From Paramacrobiotus metropolitanus (Eukaryota > Tardigrada > Eutardigrada > Parachela > Macrobiotidae): a DNA stretch of 64,000 nucleotides. Location: NCBI RefSeq assembly GCF_019649055.1, contig NW_026570333.1, positions 372,001 through 436,000 on the forward strand, read 5' to 3'. Shown here piece after piece: positions 58,101-64,000 of the stretch (position 1 is the first letter of the stretch; each line of letters starts with the position of its first letter). The notes under the pieces were generated by a model. It was given only the letters and a program-made list of their open reading frames with translations. It had not been told where the DNA came from and ran no database searches. A program made the translations under genes and the position numbers.

Positions 58101-58642
58101 GGAACCTGTTGTTCGGCTCCTCCTGTTTGGCTCTGGATTATCTGTCGAATCCTCCGGTAATGCATATTTAGTCGAATGGCCTGATCGTCCGTGGTTATGC
58201 CGCCGTCCTGTTCGGCAAGTCTGCGGGCGATCCGTAAACTTCGGTAAAGGTCGTTTACTAACCCTGCTCTATTGGTTACGGCGACCAAATCTCCACCTTG
58301 CGTCATCCTCACTTCGTCGAGGATTCTATCTCCCGTTCGGATAGCGGCCTGTACCTCTGCCAAGGTGGGCATTTGTACGTCTTCTGACCGACGTTCGGCT
58401 GCGTCCAGAATCTGGGCAAGCTGTGGATATAGGTTAGCTCGGTTCTGAGCATTCCGTATCCTGTTCCGGATTGCAGTTAGCAAATCCAGGCTTGTCGGCA
58501 TTCCGGTCGTTAAGTAAGACCGAAGTCCTGACATGAAGTCGCGGATGGCCCTTCTGTGGCTATCGAGGTTCATTGCCTCGGTAGTCCCTGCTTGTGTGTC
58601 TTCTAATACTGTGTCCATCCGACCTGTGACTATTGTAGCCAT
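52193..58642 (-). CDS. LTR element ORF B, giant 2149-aa protein, unknown family
   Basis: Open for 6.4 kb, which rules out chance. Roughly residues 1-1000 are repeated helical units of 70-110 residues (for example ILDGKEALQGIYGRI, IISDGWDLLEDLQ, IITQAGQDLADIF) joined by Pro/Thr linkers such as TTTTQ and PTTEV, resembling a chain of helical bundles. Residues about 1040-1780 are Lys/Pro/Ser/Thr/Glu-rich and probably disordered. Residues about 1800-1960 form a compact helical domain (WLTHQLMMQIVAWILDFG). The end is acidic (EEETEDEDDDDDF). No enzyme motif, signal peptide or long hydrophobic span was seen. It is far larger than any usual gypsy product. Confidence 0.8.
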   Translation of the reverse strand: MATIVTGRMDTVLEDTQAGTTEAMNLDSHRRAIRDFMSGLRSYLTTGMPTSLDLLTAIRNRIRNAQNRANLYPQLAQILDAAERRSEDVQMPTLAEVQAAIRTGDRILDEVRMTQGGDLVAVTNRAGLVNDLYRSLRIARRLAEQDGGITTDDQAIRLNMHYRRIRQIIQSQTGGAEQQVPQPRYHAMAFQIGQDYQTTEVWKTILDGKEALQGIYGRIADGIRDPTTLDPVRKIHDLIAHIGLTEDLTRYGLPTTEVDKHRLRTVLDQVKTAISAEKLPSLLTDNVQPTTLLPGAVMTSPISSPLPTTTTQAVTAKPLPHDSDTETSDALPSTSSAAEMHSAMRKSRREKMSSIISDGWDLLEDLQRTFVQNTPTDGETLRVARQKMNDLTAYLKKADDLLRKEEPTEVDERQLRSVVERITEILNAEAEYTRIATPSPPRRAAPTTTAVMTLVGTTPMENLTANLDIITQAGQDLADIFYHRLSGTLTEQEETDLTPIDRALRLELDWADTLGSWGIPPPGPNRDRLIEALQSVIDHVKQYLANPNKAGAPVPARGKPPSPVPSPGIDVELPLAEAAEQKAVDISEVENQYREAVDVMEKLGRQLRELDPNNAMEKQMRDALDQQYSICSRRVEDLWKILEANPQRAQPTSTQPQPTASQQPLEPTLAEKREALNDKLARTQRIADSLQRQVDNMDGTDPTIRNIRTAIEDQIRVSQMHIQDVQTDLEILRLKELEEQRKAAQRASGSQQSNTSSQPISTTARIQSQPTSTADLAQLKPMEMADRPKSPATEARIMEAIPDTDELPSTVAPHIIKLLARVAELITEMRARRNFYEDNSQEANDLDRDVLAWGNNARFIRRLCHPDAPQTTRTRQHLIRTTSWLETRVNEYEEEKERDKEQESTSLATNAMTEGRPSRITKIQSARKPSFDSVRLPPPAPPAKPDFEWVKAVNTQLLRADAVIVELRKMMDETDQRSPQYCQIDINLRHLENNAKEARFILRPTTVWSAKNQERLQTLTAMIQSFVDDFYKRKEAEAQRKPKRPPSAKKPKVQPVKPTQVVPPASHQDEPMDEVPVPGPEGEDEPMDTSEEAAATETSRPKPLERPTTLPGLSQREPQSERTPDGRLVLQPGGSNSPKFIRKPKPTDNIEEHGPRRRLFPPKSPSPVRTKERLSEILKATPSSLPPAEVPSPSRKVMGAKALFTPGIHKKLVSQAKTLDLQRILYEAQLQGGIRDRTMTEEQQTQTAQKIHATIQDRDKVLRRLVTLRCGKQELRQLPLDSNMIQTIQRLRNPSINPGAYTLEIQPRPKEEVTEKIPITMSDSSEDEENADNVDSDDSIQQKAEAPPKGSTPKRGRSPVKQISPTRSASQPTKLPSQLTTEKPLRFTPRNTPTKPKKTEDAMDTTSPSEARVETTVETSPQRDEPTSVHSGPCLTIDESRTNESAKESVNIPTKRSTAKEKPPQDSSREFHDDPALQHVKDLTRSEQDACIDMAYPEDRELWHSLRIRRASIVGNTTEARRDHDRLTEKMADVMKRMGEHYRAEKSRPKALQAAMPTRHKVTAPEPKSTKKTAQQPVKMKVPPPTRQPSVQIDDDLDTRVINSANSAKSHKDKRKAKKEAAKQSAKSQLTETQKKPVKSKAKETTKPKSDSTVKTPKPNPAKRHKSSDDLDISDAGPQRTEQREKAQQPHDKEAVERKFKEVMERTGTKPAKTSGGRLRNPPKPPTPTQQPQPSTSRQQSDVESDHISDIEEQDSNSDNGEGDPYERFKGDLKEMFDHGADTDESQWPAPDDVRERLPDEQPDDPVDTLIRTVRVHVEVVRSIENARKNGADMYQSLVRDLSNNIQVGGETGKWLTHQLMMQIVAWILDFGLAVAVHRQWGRMAELLPPDLIKALKSAAARNAGDTPTRIARCIGYSRNPRGSTLVQIARVYNVMYMDKKGNIDEIITDRISDRITSLVEQHTLQTTNAERDVPVRYTVPNFIPEQHRREFNLQMSYVNTDKPPAGTEPIEEYSDSNEQPSEDAAALLHIARTAGQSSQRRVQVLPRPRAPHEPTTYVGTAVAPAGRASMAKPTRSAKGRFIPRDVQSLPPSSPMEISPEPEDLTQKGKLKSAKIESTKLAKKKEPKSSEPISSSEEETEDEDDDDDF
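55290..55308. repeat. hairpin, 7-bp stem, TTTGT loop, inside ORF B
   Basis: GGTTCTC TTTGT GAGAGCC. All pairs match apart from one G-T. Another unrelated stem with the family loop. Confidence 0.8.
57911..57927. repeat. hairpin, perfect 6-bp stem, TATGT loop, inside ORF B
   Basis: TAGCCC TATGT GGGCTA. The stem has no sequence in common with the GTCGG-type stems but has the same geometry and a family loop. Confidence 0.8.
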
Positions 58643-60498
58643 TCGTAGGAAGTCCCGCAGCTCCTGCAGTGTTGGGAGCGGTTCACAGGTGGCCCTTGTG
58701 GGACCTGCTGTGTCGGGTTCACTTGGAAGGTCGGAACTTGGATAAGAGGATTAGAGCTGAGCGTCATTAACGGTGAGGGTTGGGTTCCGGTCGGGACGAC
58801 TACTGGTTGAGTCGTCGTCGGCTGTAGAGCTCGGATTTCATTCTCCTTTTCCGTCAACTTCTCAGTCCAATATCCGATTAGTTCGGAGTTAGATTGGACG
58901 GCTGAGGGGTAATACTCCTTGGTTGGATCGAGTGTAGCCAGGCGCTTCTTCACTTCATTTATTTCATGAAGGTATTCGCTGCGCTTTTGCGCTAGAGCGT
59001 CCAGCCGGGCTAGTCGGATTTCTTCATCAATCACCGCCTGTGTGGTCGGTGCTGATATTCCCGACGAGCGCAAGTTTTGTTCTTGTGCTCGTATTTGCCT
59101 CTCCAAGTCGGCTGCAATGTCGACTTGTTTATCTTCCTGCCGGCGTATTCTGCCGAATTCAGCCGTGTAATTATCCATATTCTGAGGAAGGCGTGTCCAT
59201 GACACTCTTAGCTTCACGGCCTCTTTCATGGCCTCCTCCCTCCGGAGACGTAGTTTTCCGATCTCCAGTGAAGGTGTTCGGCCAGGCGTTTGTCGGCCTG
59301 CCGAAGTCGACGGAATTGGTTGAGACGTCGGCGTGACAACCTGTGTGGTTATCGCCGGGGGCCCTGGGTTAGGGTCTCCCAATCTCTGGCCAACATGCCG
59401 AACTACCGCTTGTTGGCAGATTCGGAGTGTTTCCTTTTCTTCGGCGTGGAGCTTCAAGGTGGCGTCGTTCAGACGGTTCTCGTAGTACGACAATTCAGCC
59501 AACAACTTCGTTCTGTACGGAGTGTGGCTCGGATCCATCTGTGAGGTCTGCGTAAGTGCTTGGCTGATCGTGTCTATGTGAGCACGAGCCAATTTTGCCT
59601 GTTGACGCAATTCCTCTTCGGTTCTGCCGTTGGTGTTGACGGTTTCGACCTGTGTGGTCGTCGTCGAAACAGGCACTTGTTGGCTCTGTCCTCCGACCTG
59701 ACTTCTGTGTTGGTTCAGCCGGTTCATTAAGTGGGTCGTCGCATTTGGATCCATCCAGAGGTTCTGTTGTCCGGGTGGCCTAAGATGAGTCGGCGAGATC
59801 GGTGGCGTAAGCAATACTGGCCTTGGTGGCGAGATTGTGCCATCCGGGCTGACCATACTCATCGTTGCGATCGTCATAGGTGAGTGTGGCATTCCGGGCG
59901 TAGGCGGAACTGCTACGAATCGCATCGGTGGTGGGTATGCGAAACTATTCGGCGCCAATGTGGGCGTCGTATAAATCGGACCCGCTGTGTTGGCCATTCC
60001 TGGCGTCATTGTGGGCACCGTGTAAATCGTTACGGGCGTGTTCGCCATCCCTGACACTATTGTCGGTGTCGGGTAAGCTGCCATGGTCATCATTGTTGAT
60101 GCCGAGCTGGTCGGTCCGACTATTGTAGTCGGTACCGACCACTGGTAAGGTGGCATTTGACCATGTGGGCCTGCTGCCGTTGTCGGAGTCGTCTGACTCA
60201 TTCCCGTTCCGAGATTCCACAGACAGCCTGTGTTATCGACTGCTGTGTTCGGTGGCAGAATTTGTGGCGGTATCGTTCCACGTTGGGGCCCGACCGTAAG
60301 ACCTGCTAACACATTAGCTGTTACGTTAGCTTGAGGATTGTCTACCTGCGGTAATGGCGTCTGTGTGGCCGACCGCGAATTATCCGATCGCGATGTCGAG
60401 CGGTGAGTCGGGTAGGGCTGTGGTCTGTTCGATCCGCTACCACTGCGTCCACTGTTTGATCCGCTGGAAGGTGGGTCGTGTCGGCGACGACCTGACAT
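58630..60498 (-). CDS. LTR element ORF A, 622 aa, unknown family
   Basis: Begins with a Ser/Arg/Gly/Pro-rich basic stretch. About 200 Pro/Thr/Met-rich residues follow, including degenerate repeats (GMANT..xIYT.PT), then charged helical segments likely to form coiled coils (about residues 290-360 and 420-560). It ends in a CRSCG motif. No membrane span or signal peptide, so it does not look like an envelope protein. The stop overlaps the ATG of ORF B by 13 bases in another frame. It could be structural (Gag-like) or an assembly factor, but no family was recognised. Confidence 0.75.
   Translation of the reverse strand: MSGRRRHDPPSSGSNSGRSGSGSNRPQPYPTHRSTSRSDNSRSATQTPLPQVDNPQANVTANVLAGLTVGPQRGTIPPQILPPNTAVDNTGCLWNLGTGMSQTTPTTAAGPHGQMPPYQWSVPTTIVGPTSSASTMMTMAAYPTPTIVSGMANTPVTIYTVPTMTPGMANTAGPIYTTPTLAPNSFAYPPPMRFVAVPPTPGMPHSPMTIATMSMVSPDGTISPPRPVLLTPPISPTHLRPPGQQNLWMDPNATTHLMNRLNQHRSQVGGQSQQVPVSTTTTQVETVNTNGRTEEELRQQAKLARAHIDTISQALTQTSQMDPSHTPYRTKLLAELSYYENRLNDATLKLHAEEKETLRICQQAVVRHVGQRLGDPNPGPPAITTQVVTPTSQPIPSTSAGRQTPGRTPSLEIGKLRLRREEAMKEAVKLRVSWTRLPQNMDNYTAEFGRIRRQEDKQVDIAADLERQIRAQEQNLRSSGISAPTTQAVIDEEIRLARLDALAQKRSEYLHEINEVKKRLATLDPTKEYYPSAVQSNSELIGYWTEKLTEKENEIRALQPTTTQPVVVPTGTQPSPLMTLSSNPLIQVPTFQVNPTQQVPQGPPVNRSQHCRSCGTSYEWLQ
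60116..60132. repeat. hairpin, perfect 6-bp stem, ATTGT loop, inside ORF A
   Basis: CCGACT ATTGT AGTCGG, extendable to GGT..ACC with one bulged base. Confidence 0.8.
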
Positions 60499-60674
60499 TG
60501 TTGCTTGCTGTCAAGGAAAGGAAATACGGCGCGTTAGAATTCTACCAACTCCCGTACATTCAACTGAAGATGTTCCGGTCAACTGAAGAGATTCCATTTC
60601 GACACCAAAGGTCCATCTATACCTAGCTACTGTTGAGCTACCTAAAACTTATTCTAAGTTTTACACCTATGGCC
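60499..60674 (-). other. gap between pol and ORF A
   Basis: 176 bases with stops in all sense frames. No promoter or splice signal stands out. Confidence 0.5.
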
Positions 60675-61305
60675 CTATAACTGAGTCTGTGCTGTTGTGA
60701 CTGTTGTTTTGGGTGTCTTGGGTTTTGCTATTTTGACTGGTTTCTCCGAGTCTGCCCGTCCCTCGGTGATCCGTTCAAAGATTTCCTTATGGGCTTCGTC
60801 TTCAGCGACTTCAGTTTCCTCCAGCATCTGTTGTGCTGTCAGCTTCGGTTTCTTAGCTGTCCCATACTTCCGTTTCGGCTTAGTCGGTTCGACTGCCTGG
60901 TCGGCTGCTTCGACTTCCGTAGTCGGCGCCGATATATTCGGTAAGTCGACCTTCCGTTTTGTGTACTTCCGCTTGGGCTTAGTCGGTTGGACTGCCGAGT
61001 CGGCTACGGGGGGGACCTCTGTGGTCGGTGCCGACGAGTCGGTTTCCTTAACCGTCCTCTTCTTCCGAGCCGGCTTTGTCGCCGGCTTCGGTTCCTCTGT
61101 AGGTCGGTTAGCTGGCTGAACCAGTGCTTCCGACTTGTCTTCCGACTCCCTCGGTTTCTCCGTGGTCGGCTGAGCTTTGTTCTCAGTTTCGTCCAAGGTC
61201 GGTGCTGGTTCGGCAGCTATCACGTCTTGCTTCTGAAGTTCTTTCAGGGCAGGTGTCTCGAAGTCGGTCGGTGGTTTCTTCCGAGGTCGACCTCGTTTCT
61301 TCTCT
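60675..61305 (-). CDS. Pol C-terminal basic tail with AT-hook-like motif
   Basis: Best read as the continuation of pol in another frame. It opens with KRGRPRKKP, an AT-hook-like DNA-binding motif. Later, two copies of a module of about 37 residues (SAPTTEV ... V.PTKPKRKY) each end in a basic cluster. It is absent from ordinary gypsy integrases, where a chromodomain sometimes sits. Its role could be chromatin or target binding; that is inference. Confidence 0.6.
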
Positions 61306-62044
61306 TACCGTCGGTTCGGTTTTGTCCGCGTCGTTAGTCGGATCCGAAGGTTTCTCGACGGTTTCTTCCGGTTTGTTCTTCGGCTTCCGAGTAGGTTTCC
61401 CTTCTGTCGGGTCGGCTACCGGGCCTGTTGACCGAGTTGCTGGTCGACTTGTCTCGACTCGGCAATGTTTAACTCGGTCGACGGCTACCGTATCTTCACG
61501 TCCGTCTTCGCATCGAAGGAGTAAGTTGTTTGGGCCAACGTAGTTGATGACCGTCCAAACCCCATCGTAGCGTTCCTTTCGGGTTGGGTCCTTGGTCGGG
61601 AATTCCACCGTTACCTTATCCCTCGGTTTGAAGGTCGGACTCGACTTCTTCTTGTTGTAGTGCTCGGCATTTCGTTCGAATGCTTCATCAATGTTGATGC
61701 GAGCAATCTCATGCGAGCGCTGAAGTCGTTCTTTTATCCGTCGGATGTATTGTTCCTTATCCGTAAAGGTTTCTGGTGTATTCGTTCCGGCCACTACGTC
61801 CTGTGGCATGGTCATTTCTCGACCATACAACATGTAGAACGGTGAGAACTTAGTCGCGGCATGGACGGCTCGGTTCATTCCGCAGACGACGTAATCCAAG
61901 GCTCTGTGCCATCGGTGTCCGTCTGTTACATCGCAGAACTTCCTTATTCCGTCCCAAATTGTTTGCATTTGCCGTTCGACTTGTCCTTGTCCTTCCGGAT
62001 GATGGGCAGTTCCAAGTGTGTTGATGCCGAAGATCCGTGCAGGA
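61183..62044 (-). CDS. pol: Gypsy integrase, catalytic Glu and C-terminal domain (other frame)
   Basis: Continues the integrase after the frame break: HHPEGQGQVER carries the third catalytic residue (Glu), then the usual FSPFYMLYGRE segment. Next comes a KPRDKVTVEFP ... GVWTVINYVGPNN module resembling the GPY/F-type C-terminal domain, and a charged P/T/E-rich tail. Near 61305 the natural sequence moves to the frame of the 60675-61300 entry. Confidence 0.8.
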
Positions 62045-64000
62045 TCTAGCGAACGTCTTCGCCGTAAAATGAGTCCCTCTGTCCGAGTGGATGAAGGTCG
62101 GCATTCCGTATTTCCGTAGGACGTCCTTGACGAAGAACCTTTCGAATTCCCTCGCGGTATTCGTCTTTGTTGCCCGGGCTACGGTGAACTTCGTCAGCTG
62201 GTCGGTTACCACTGCGATGTACTGGTATCCCTTCGTCTCCGTCCGAGGAAGAGGACCTTTAAAGTCCGCGTATATGCGATACCAGGCTTCACCGACTTCC
62301 GTCTTTTGGAGTTTACCCGGTGGTGGACGTCGTTGCTTGTTCGTCATGATGCACTGTCGGCATTTCTCAATATAGGCAATGGCGTCGCTATTCATGCGAG
62401 TCCAGAAGTAACGCAGCTTCAGTGCTTCGATCGTTTTCTCCCGTCCGAAGTGGTTTCCGGTTTTTCCGTCGTGGAGCGATCGGATGATTTGATTCCGCAT
62501 AAAGAGTGGTACGACGAAGCAACGTTCCAACTTTGTGTTGATCGTCTTCAGTCTGTACAATACTCCTTGCGCCATCTGGTAGTGTTCCAGATGCTTCGAC
62601 TTATGGTCTAGTTTCTCTGGGTTTTCCAGTTCATCAATGATTTTGCGTAGCTGCGGGTCTCGCAACTGCGCTTTCCGAAGTTCCATGTTCGGTTCGGGTG
62701 GAGGTGGGAGTGTCTCTTCAACTTCCAACTCGTCATCCTCCGCCGTGTTGACGGTCCGAATGGTCGGTTCCGGTGTCTCCGGTGCTGGGATGTTTATGAC
62801 TCGGACCTCTGTGGTACTCAAGTCATCCCAGTCGGTTATGACGTTGCATCCGAAGAGAACCGGTGGAAGGGGGATTTTCGGTGGGTTTTCCTTATCCTTC
62901 TTTTCCTTCTTGGAGGCGTTCGCCTTCAGACGTCTAAGAGTCCGTATTGTACAGACCTTAACCTCGTCCTTGAAGTCCTCGAAGTTGGGGACTTGATCCA
63001 ACTCTTCGTGTGGATCTTTGTCTTCACTACGTTCGAGTGGCCATCTCGACAGGGCGTCCGCATTGTCGCAGAAAACTCCTGGCTTATACTCGATGGTTAT
63101 GTCCCGTCCTTGTAAAGCCAGTGCCCATCTTGTTAGTCGAGGGTTGATGCCAGGTCGGTTCGACTCGCATCGGAGCAGATTCTGTAGTGCTCGGTGATCT
63201 GTCCTTACGGTGAATGGTCCGTGGTCGATGAAGTGCTTAAATTTCTGCACGGCCCATACCACGGCCAAGCATTCCCATTCGGTAACTCCATAGTTGAGTT
63301 CCGGTCCTCGTAGGACTCTGCTGGCGTAGGCGATTGGATGATCGTCTTGTGAGATCACCGCGCCAAGTCCGGCTCCGCTTGCGTCACATTCGATGACGGT
63401 CTTTTTGGTCGGGTCGAACTTCGCCAGTACAGGTGCTTCGGTTAGCGCTTTCTTGATGTCGTTGAACTCAGCCGTGTGGGCTTCCGTCCAATCGAGCTTG
63501 ATATTTTTATCCTTCCGGAGGAGCTCATACATTTTTGAGGTTTTCTGAGCGTATCCTCGGATGAATTTCCGATAGTAGTTGGCCAGTCCGAGGAACGACC
63601 TGAGTTGCCGTTCAGTTCTCGGGCAGCTTTGTTCTGCAATACAGGCCACTTTCTCGTCGTCGGTCTGAACTCCGTCTTTGCTGAGGACGTGTCCAAGGAA
63701 CAACAGTCTGTCCGTTCCGATCTCGCATTTGGAGGGTTTGACCGTAAATCCAGCATCGCGGAGGCATTCGAGAGTCGCTCGGAAAGCCTCTAGGAAGTCT
63801 TCGAACGTTTTGCCGAAGAAGATGATATCGTCGATGTAGGCGAATACACCTTTCTTCCGAGCTGATGCTGTAATTTTATCCATATGCATTTGGAAAGTTG
63901 CTGGTCCGTTGCAGACTCCAAACGGCATACGGTTAAATCGCCACATGCCTTCGGGTGTTACGAAGGTCGTGTAGTCTTTGGATTGTTCGTCCATAGGAAT
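61850..64000 (-). CDS. pol: Ty3/Gypsy Pol: reverse transcriptase, RNase H, integrase (partial)
   Basis: Open from the window edge. The visible part starts inside the RT palm (MPFGVCNGPATF) with the catalytic YIDD box and FLGH. RNase H follows (VIECDASGAGLGAV, TDHRAL, NADALSR), then a linker of about 130 residues with acidic and PPPPEP stretches. The integrase has an HX..CxxC-type finger (H-x-C-x2-C, near IEKCRQC) and the first two catalytic Asp (IYADFKG, IHSDRGTHF). The frame is lost near 62045, just before the catalytic Glu, which is read in the next frame (61183-61968). Pol copies the element's RNA and inserts the DNA. The shift inside the integrase core is more likely a mutation or assembly indel than programmed frameshifting. 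Confidence 0.9.
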   Translation of the reverse strand: MPMDEQSKDYTTFVTPEGMWRFNRMPFGVCNGPATFQMHMDKITASARKKGVFAYIDDIIFFGKTFEDFLEAFRATLECLRDAGFTVKPSKCEIGTDRLLFLGHVLSKDGVQTDDEKVACIAEQSCPRTERQLRSFLGLANYYRKFIRGYAQKTSKMYELLRKDKNIKLDWTEAHTAEFNDIKKALTEAPVLAKFDPTKKTVIECDASGAGLGAVISQDDHPIAYASRVLRGPELNYGVTEWECLAVVWAVQKFKHFIDHGPFTVRTDHRALQNLLRCESNRPGINPRLTRWALALQGRDITIEYKPGVFCDNADALSRWPLERSEDKDPHEELDQVPNFEDFKDEVKVCTIRTLRRLKANASKKEKKDKENPPKIPLPPVLFGCNVITDWDDLSTTEVRVINIPAPETPEPTIRTVNTAEDDELEVEETLPPPPEPNMELRKAQLRDPQLRKIIDELENPEKLDHKSKHLEHYQMAQGVLYRLKTINTKLERCFVVPLFMRNQIIRSLHDGKTGNHFGREKTIEALKLRYFWTRMNSDAIAYIEKCRQCIMTNKQRRPPPGKLQKTEVGEAWYRIYADFKGPLPRTETKGYQYIAVVTDQLTKFTVARATKTNTAREFERFFVKDVLRKYGMPTFIHSDRGTHFTAKTFARSCTDLRHQHTWNCPSSGRTRTSRTANANNLGRNKEVLRCNRRTPMAQSLGLRRLRNEPSRPCRD

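Larger units (their letters stand above)
45766..62815. repeat. dispersed pentaloop hairpin family of the LTR element
   Basis: At least 25 short inverted repeats share a five-base loop but have different stems. Plus-strand loops are TTTGT, TGTGT, TCTGT, TATGT or ATTGT (ACAAA, ACACA, ACAGA, ACATA, ACAAT in the element's sense). Positions: 45766, 46611, 47831, 47888, 47912, 47978, 48498, 50432, 51018, 51067, 52517, 53511, 54370, 55290, 55873, 56691, 57367, 57702, 57864, 57911, 59032, 59333, 59645, 60116, 61014, 62528, 62805. A sister loop, ATGTG, occurs at 45897 and 46869. They lie in LTR, non-coding DNA and all ORFs. In coding DNA they occur in different codon phases, so the shared feature is nucleic-acid structure, not protein. 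Confidence 0.75.
45380..64000 (-). mobile_element. giant Ty3/Gypsy-type LTR retrotransposon, 3' part (5' part beyond window)
   Basis: Minus-strand element of at least 18.6 kb. Sense order: pol (RT, RNase H, integrase, basic tail), ORF A (622 codons), ORF B (2149 codons, then more after one UGA), ORF C (about 720 codons in two frames), 2.5 kb non-coding, LTR. The left boundary is exact: introns of the two uif copies align up to AAATATAAATA..ACGG and then diverge at TGTAAC (45380). Most gypsy elements are 5-8 kb; larger families exist (plant Ogre; the very long planarian Burro elements). Frameshifts suggest an old copy or assembly indels. Confidence 0.85.

Noticed and set aside
48738-60498. An envelope gene downstream of pol
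   Set aside because: No signal peptide, no transmembrane segment and no fusion-peptide-like stretch in any of the three ORFs.
61183-62100. Programmed frameshift inside the integrase
   Set aside because: It would fall between the second catalytic Asp and the Glu of one domain, with no reason to make a truncated integrase. Mutation or assembly error is simpler.
46100-64000. Plus-strand ORFs of 60-216 codons across 46-64 kb
   Set aside because: They lie antisense to the long minus-strand frames or in the non-coding 3' region, are S/R/V-rich as expected for complements of the element's codons, and show no domain.

Overview
This is animal (metazoan) nuclear DNA. GC-rich exons with GT..AG introns sit in AT-rich non-coding DNA, and the gene has an animal-only mosaic of extracellular domains. 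The architecture (C-type lectin, LDLa, CUB, sushi, discoidin, HYR, EGF, LamG, cysteine-rich repeats, one membrane span) matches Drosophila uninflatable (uif), so a protostome, probably an ecdysozoan, is likely. The phylum cannot be fixed from this window.

Region 1 (1-28.7 kb, + strand) is an almost complete uif-like gene of 23 visible exons, entering inside its lectin domain and ending at a stop at 28717. Exon phases agree across every intron, but only if five small indels inside exons 3, 9, 18 and 19 are discounted. The introns carry DNA transposons: a 521-bp MITE, a 1.1-kb element with 28-bp inverted repeats, and a possible piggyBac-like element flanked by TTAA.

Region 2 (28.7-45.4 kb, + strand) is a spacer followed by a second, tandem, broken copy of the same gene. 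It has in-frame stops, frameshifts, two lost exons, an exon-exon fusion by deletion and a 60-bp micro-inversion. Its first intron holds a degenerate, minus-strand non-LTR retrotransposon (30.75-33.98 kb) with zinc finger, reverse transcriptase and restriction-like endonuclease remnants.

Region 3 (45.4-64.0 kb, - strand) is the 3' part of a very large Ty3/Gypsy-type LTR retrotransposon that landed in an intron of the broken copy. Sequence shared by the two gene copies stops exactly at its LTR (45380). Pol (RT, RNase H, integrase) runs off the right edge. Downstream of pol, where a retrovirus would carry env, lie three large reading frames of unknown family: 622 codons, 2149 codons (plus about 350 more after one in-frame UGA), and about 720 codons in two frames. 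They are helical, proline/threonine-rich and charged, with no membrane segment seen. The LTR, the non-coding 3' region and the coding frames are sprinkled with short hairpins that share a five-base loop (ACAnA on the element's sense strand) but have different, self-complementary stems. That hairpin family and the giant accessory ORFs are the most novel features here.
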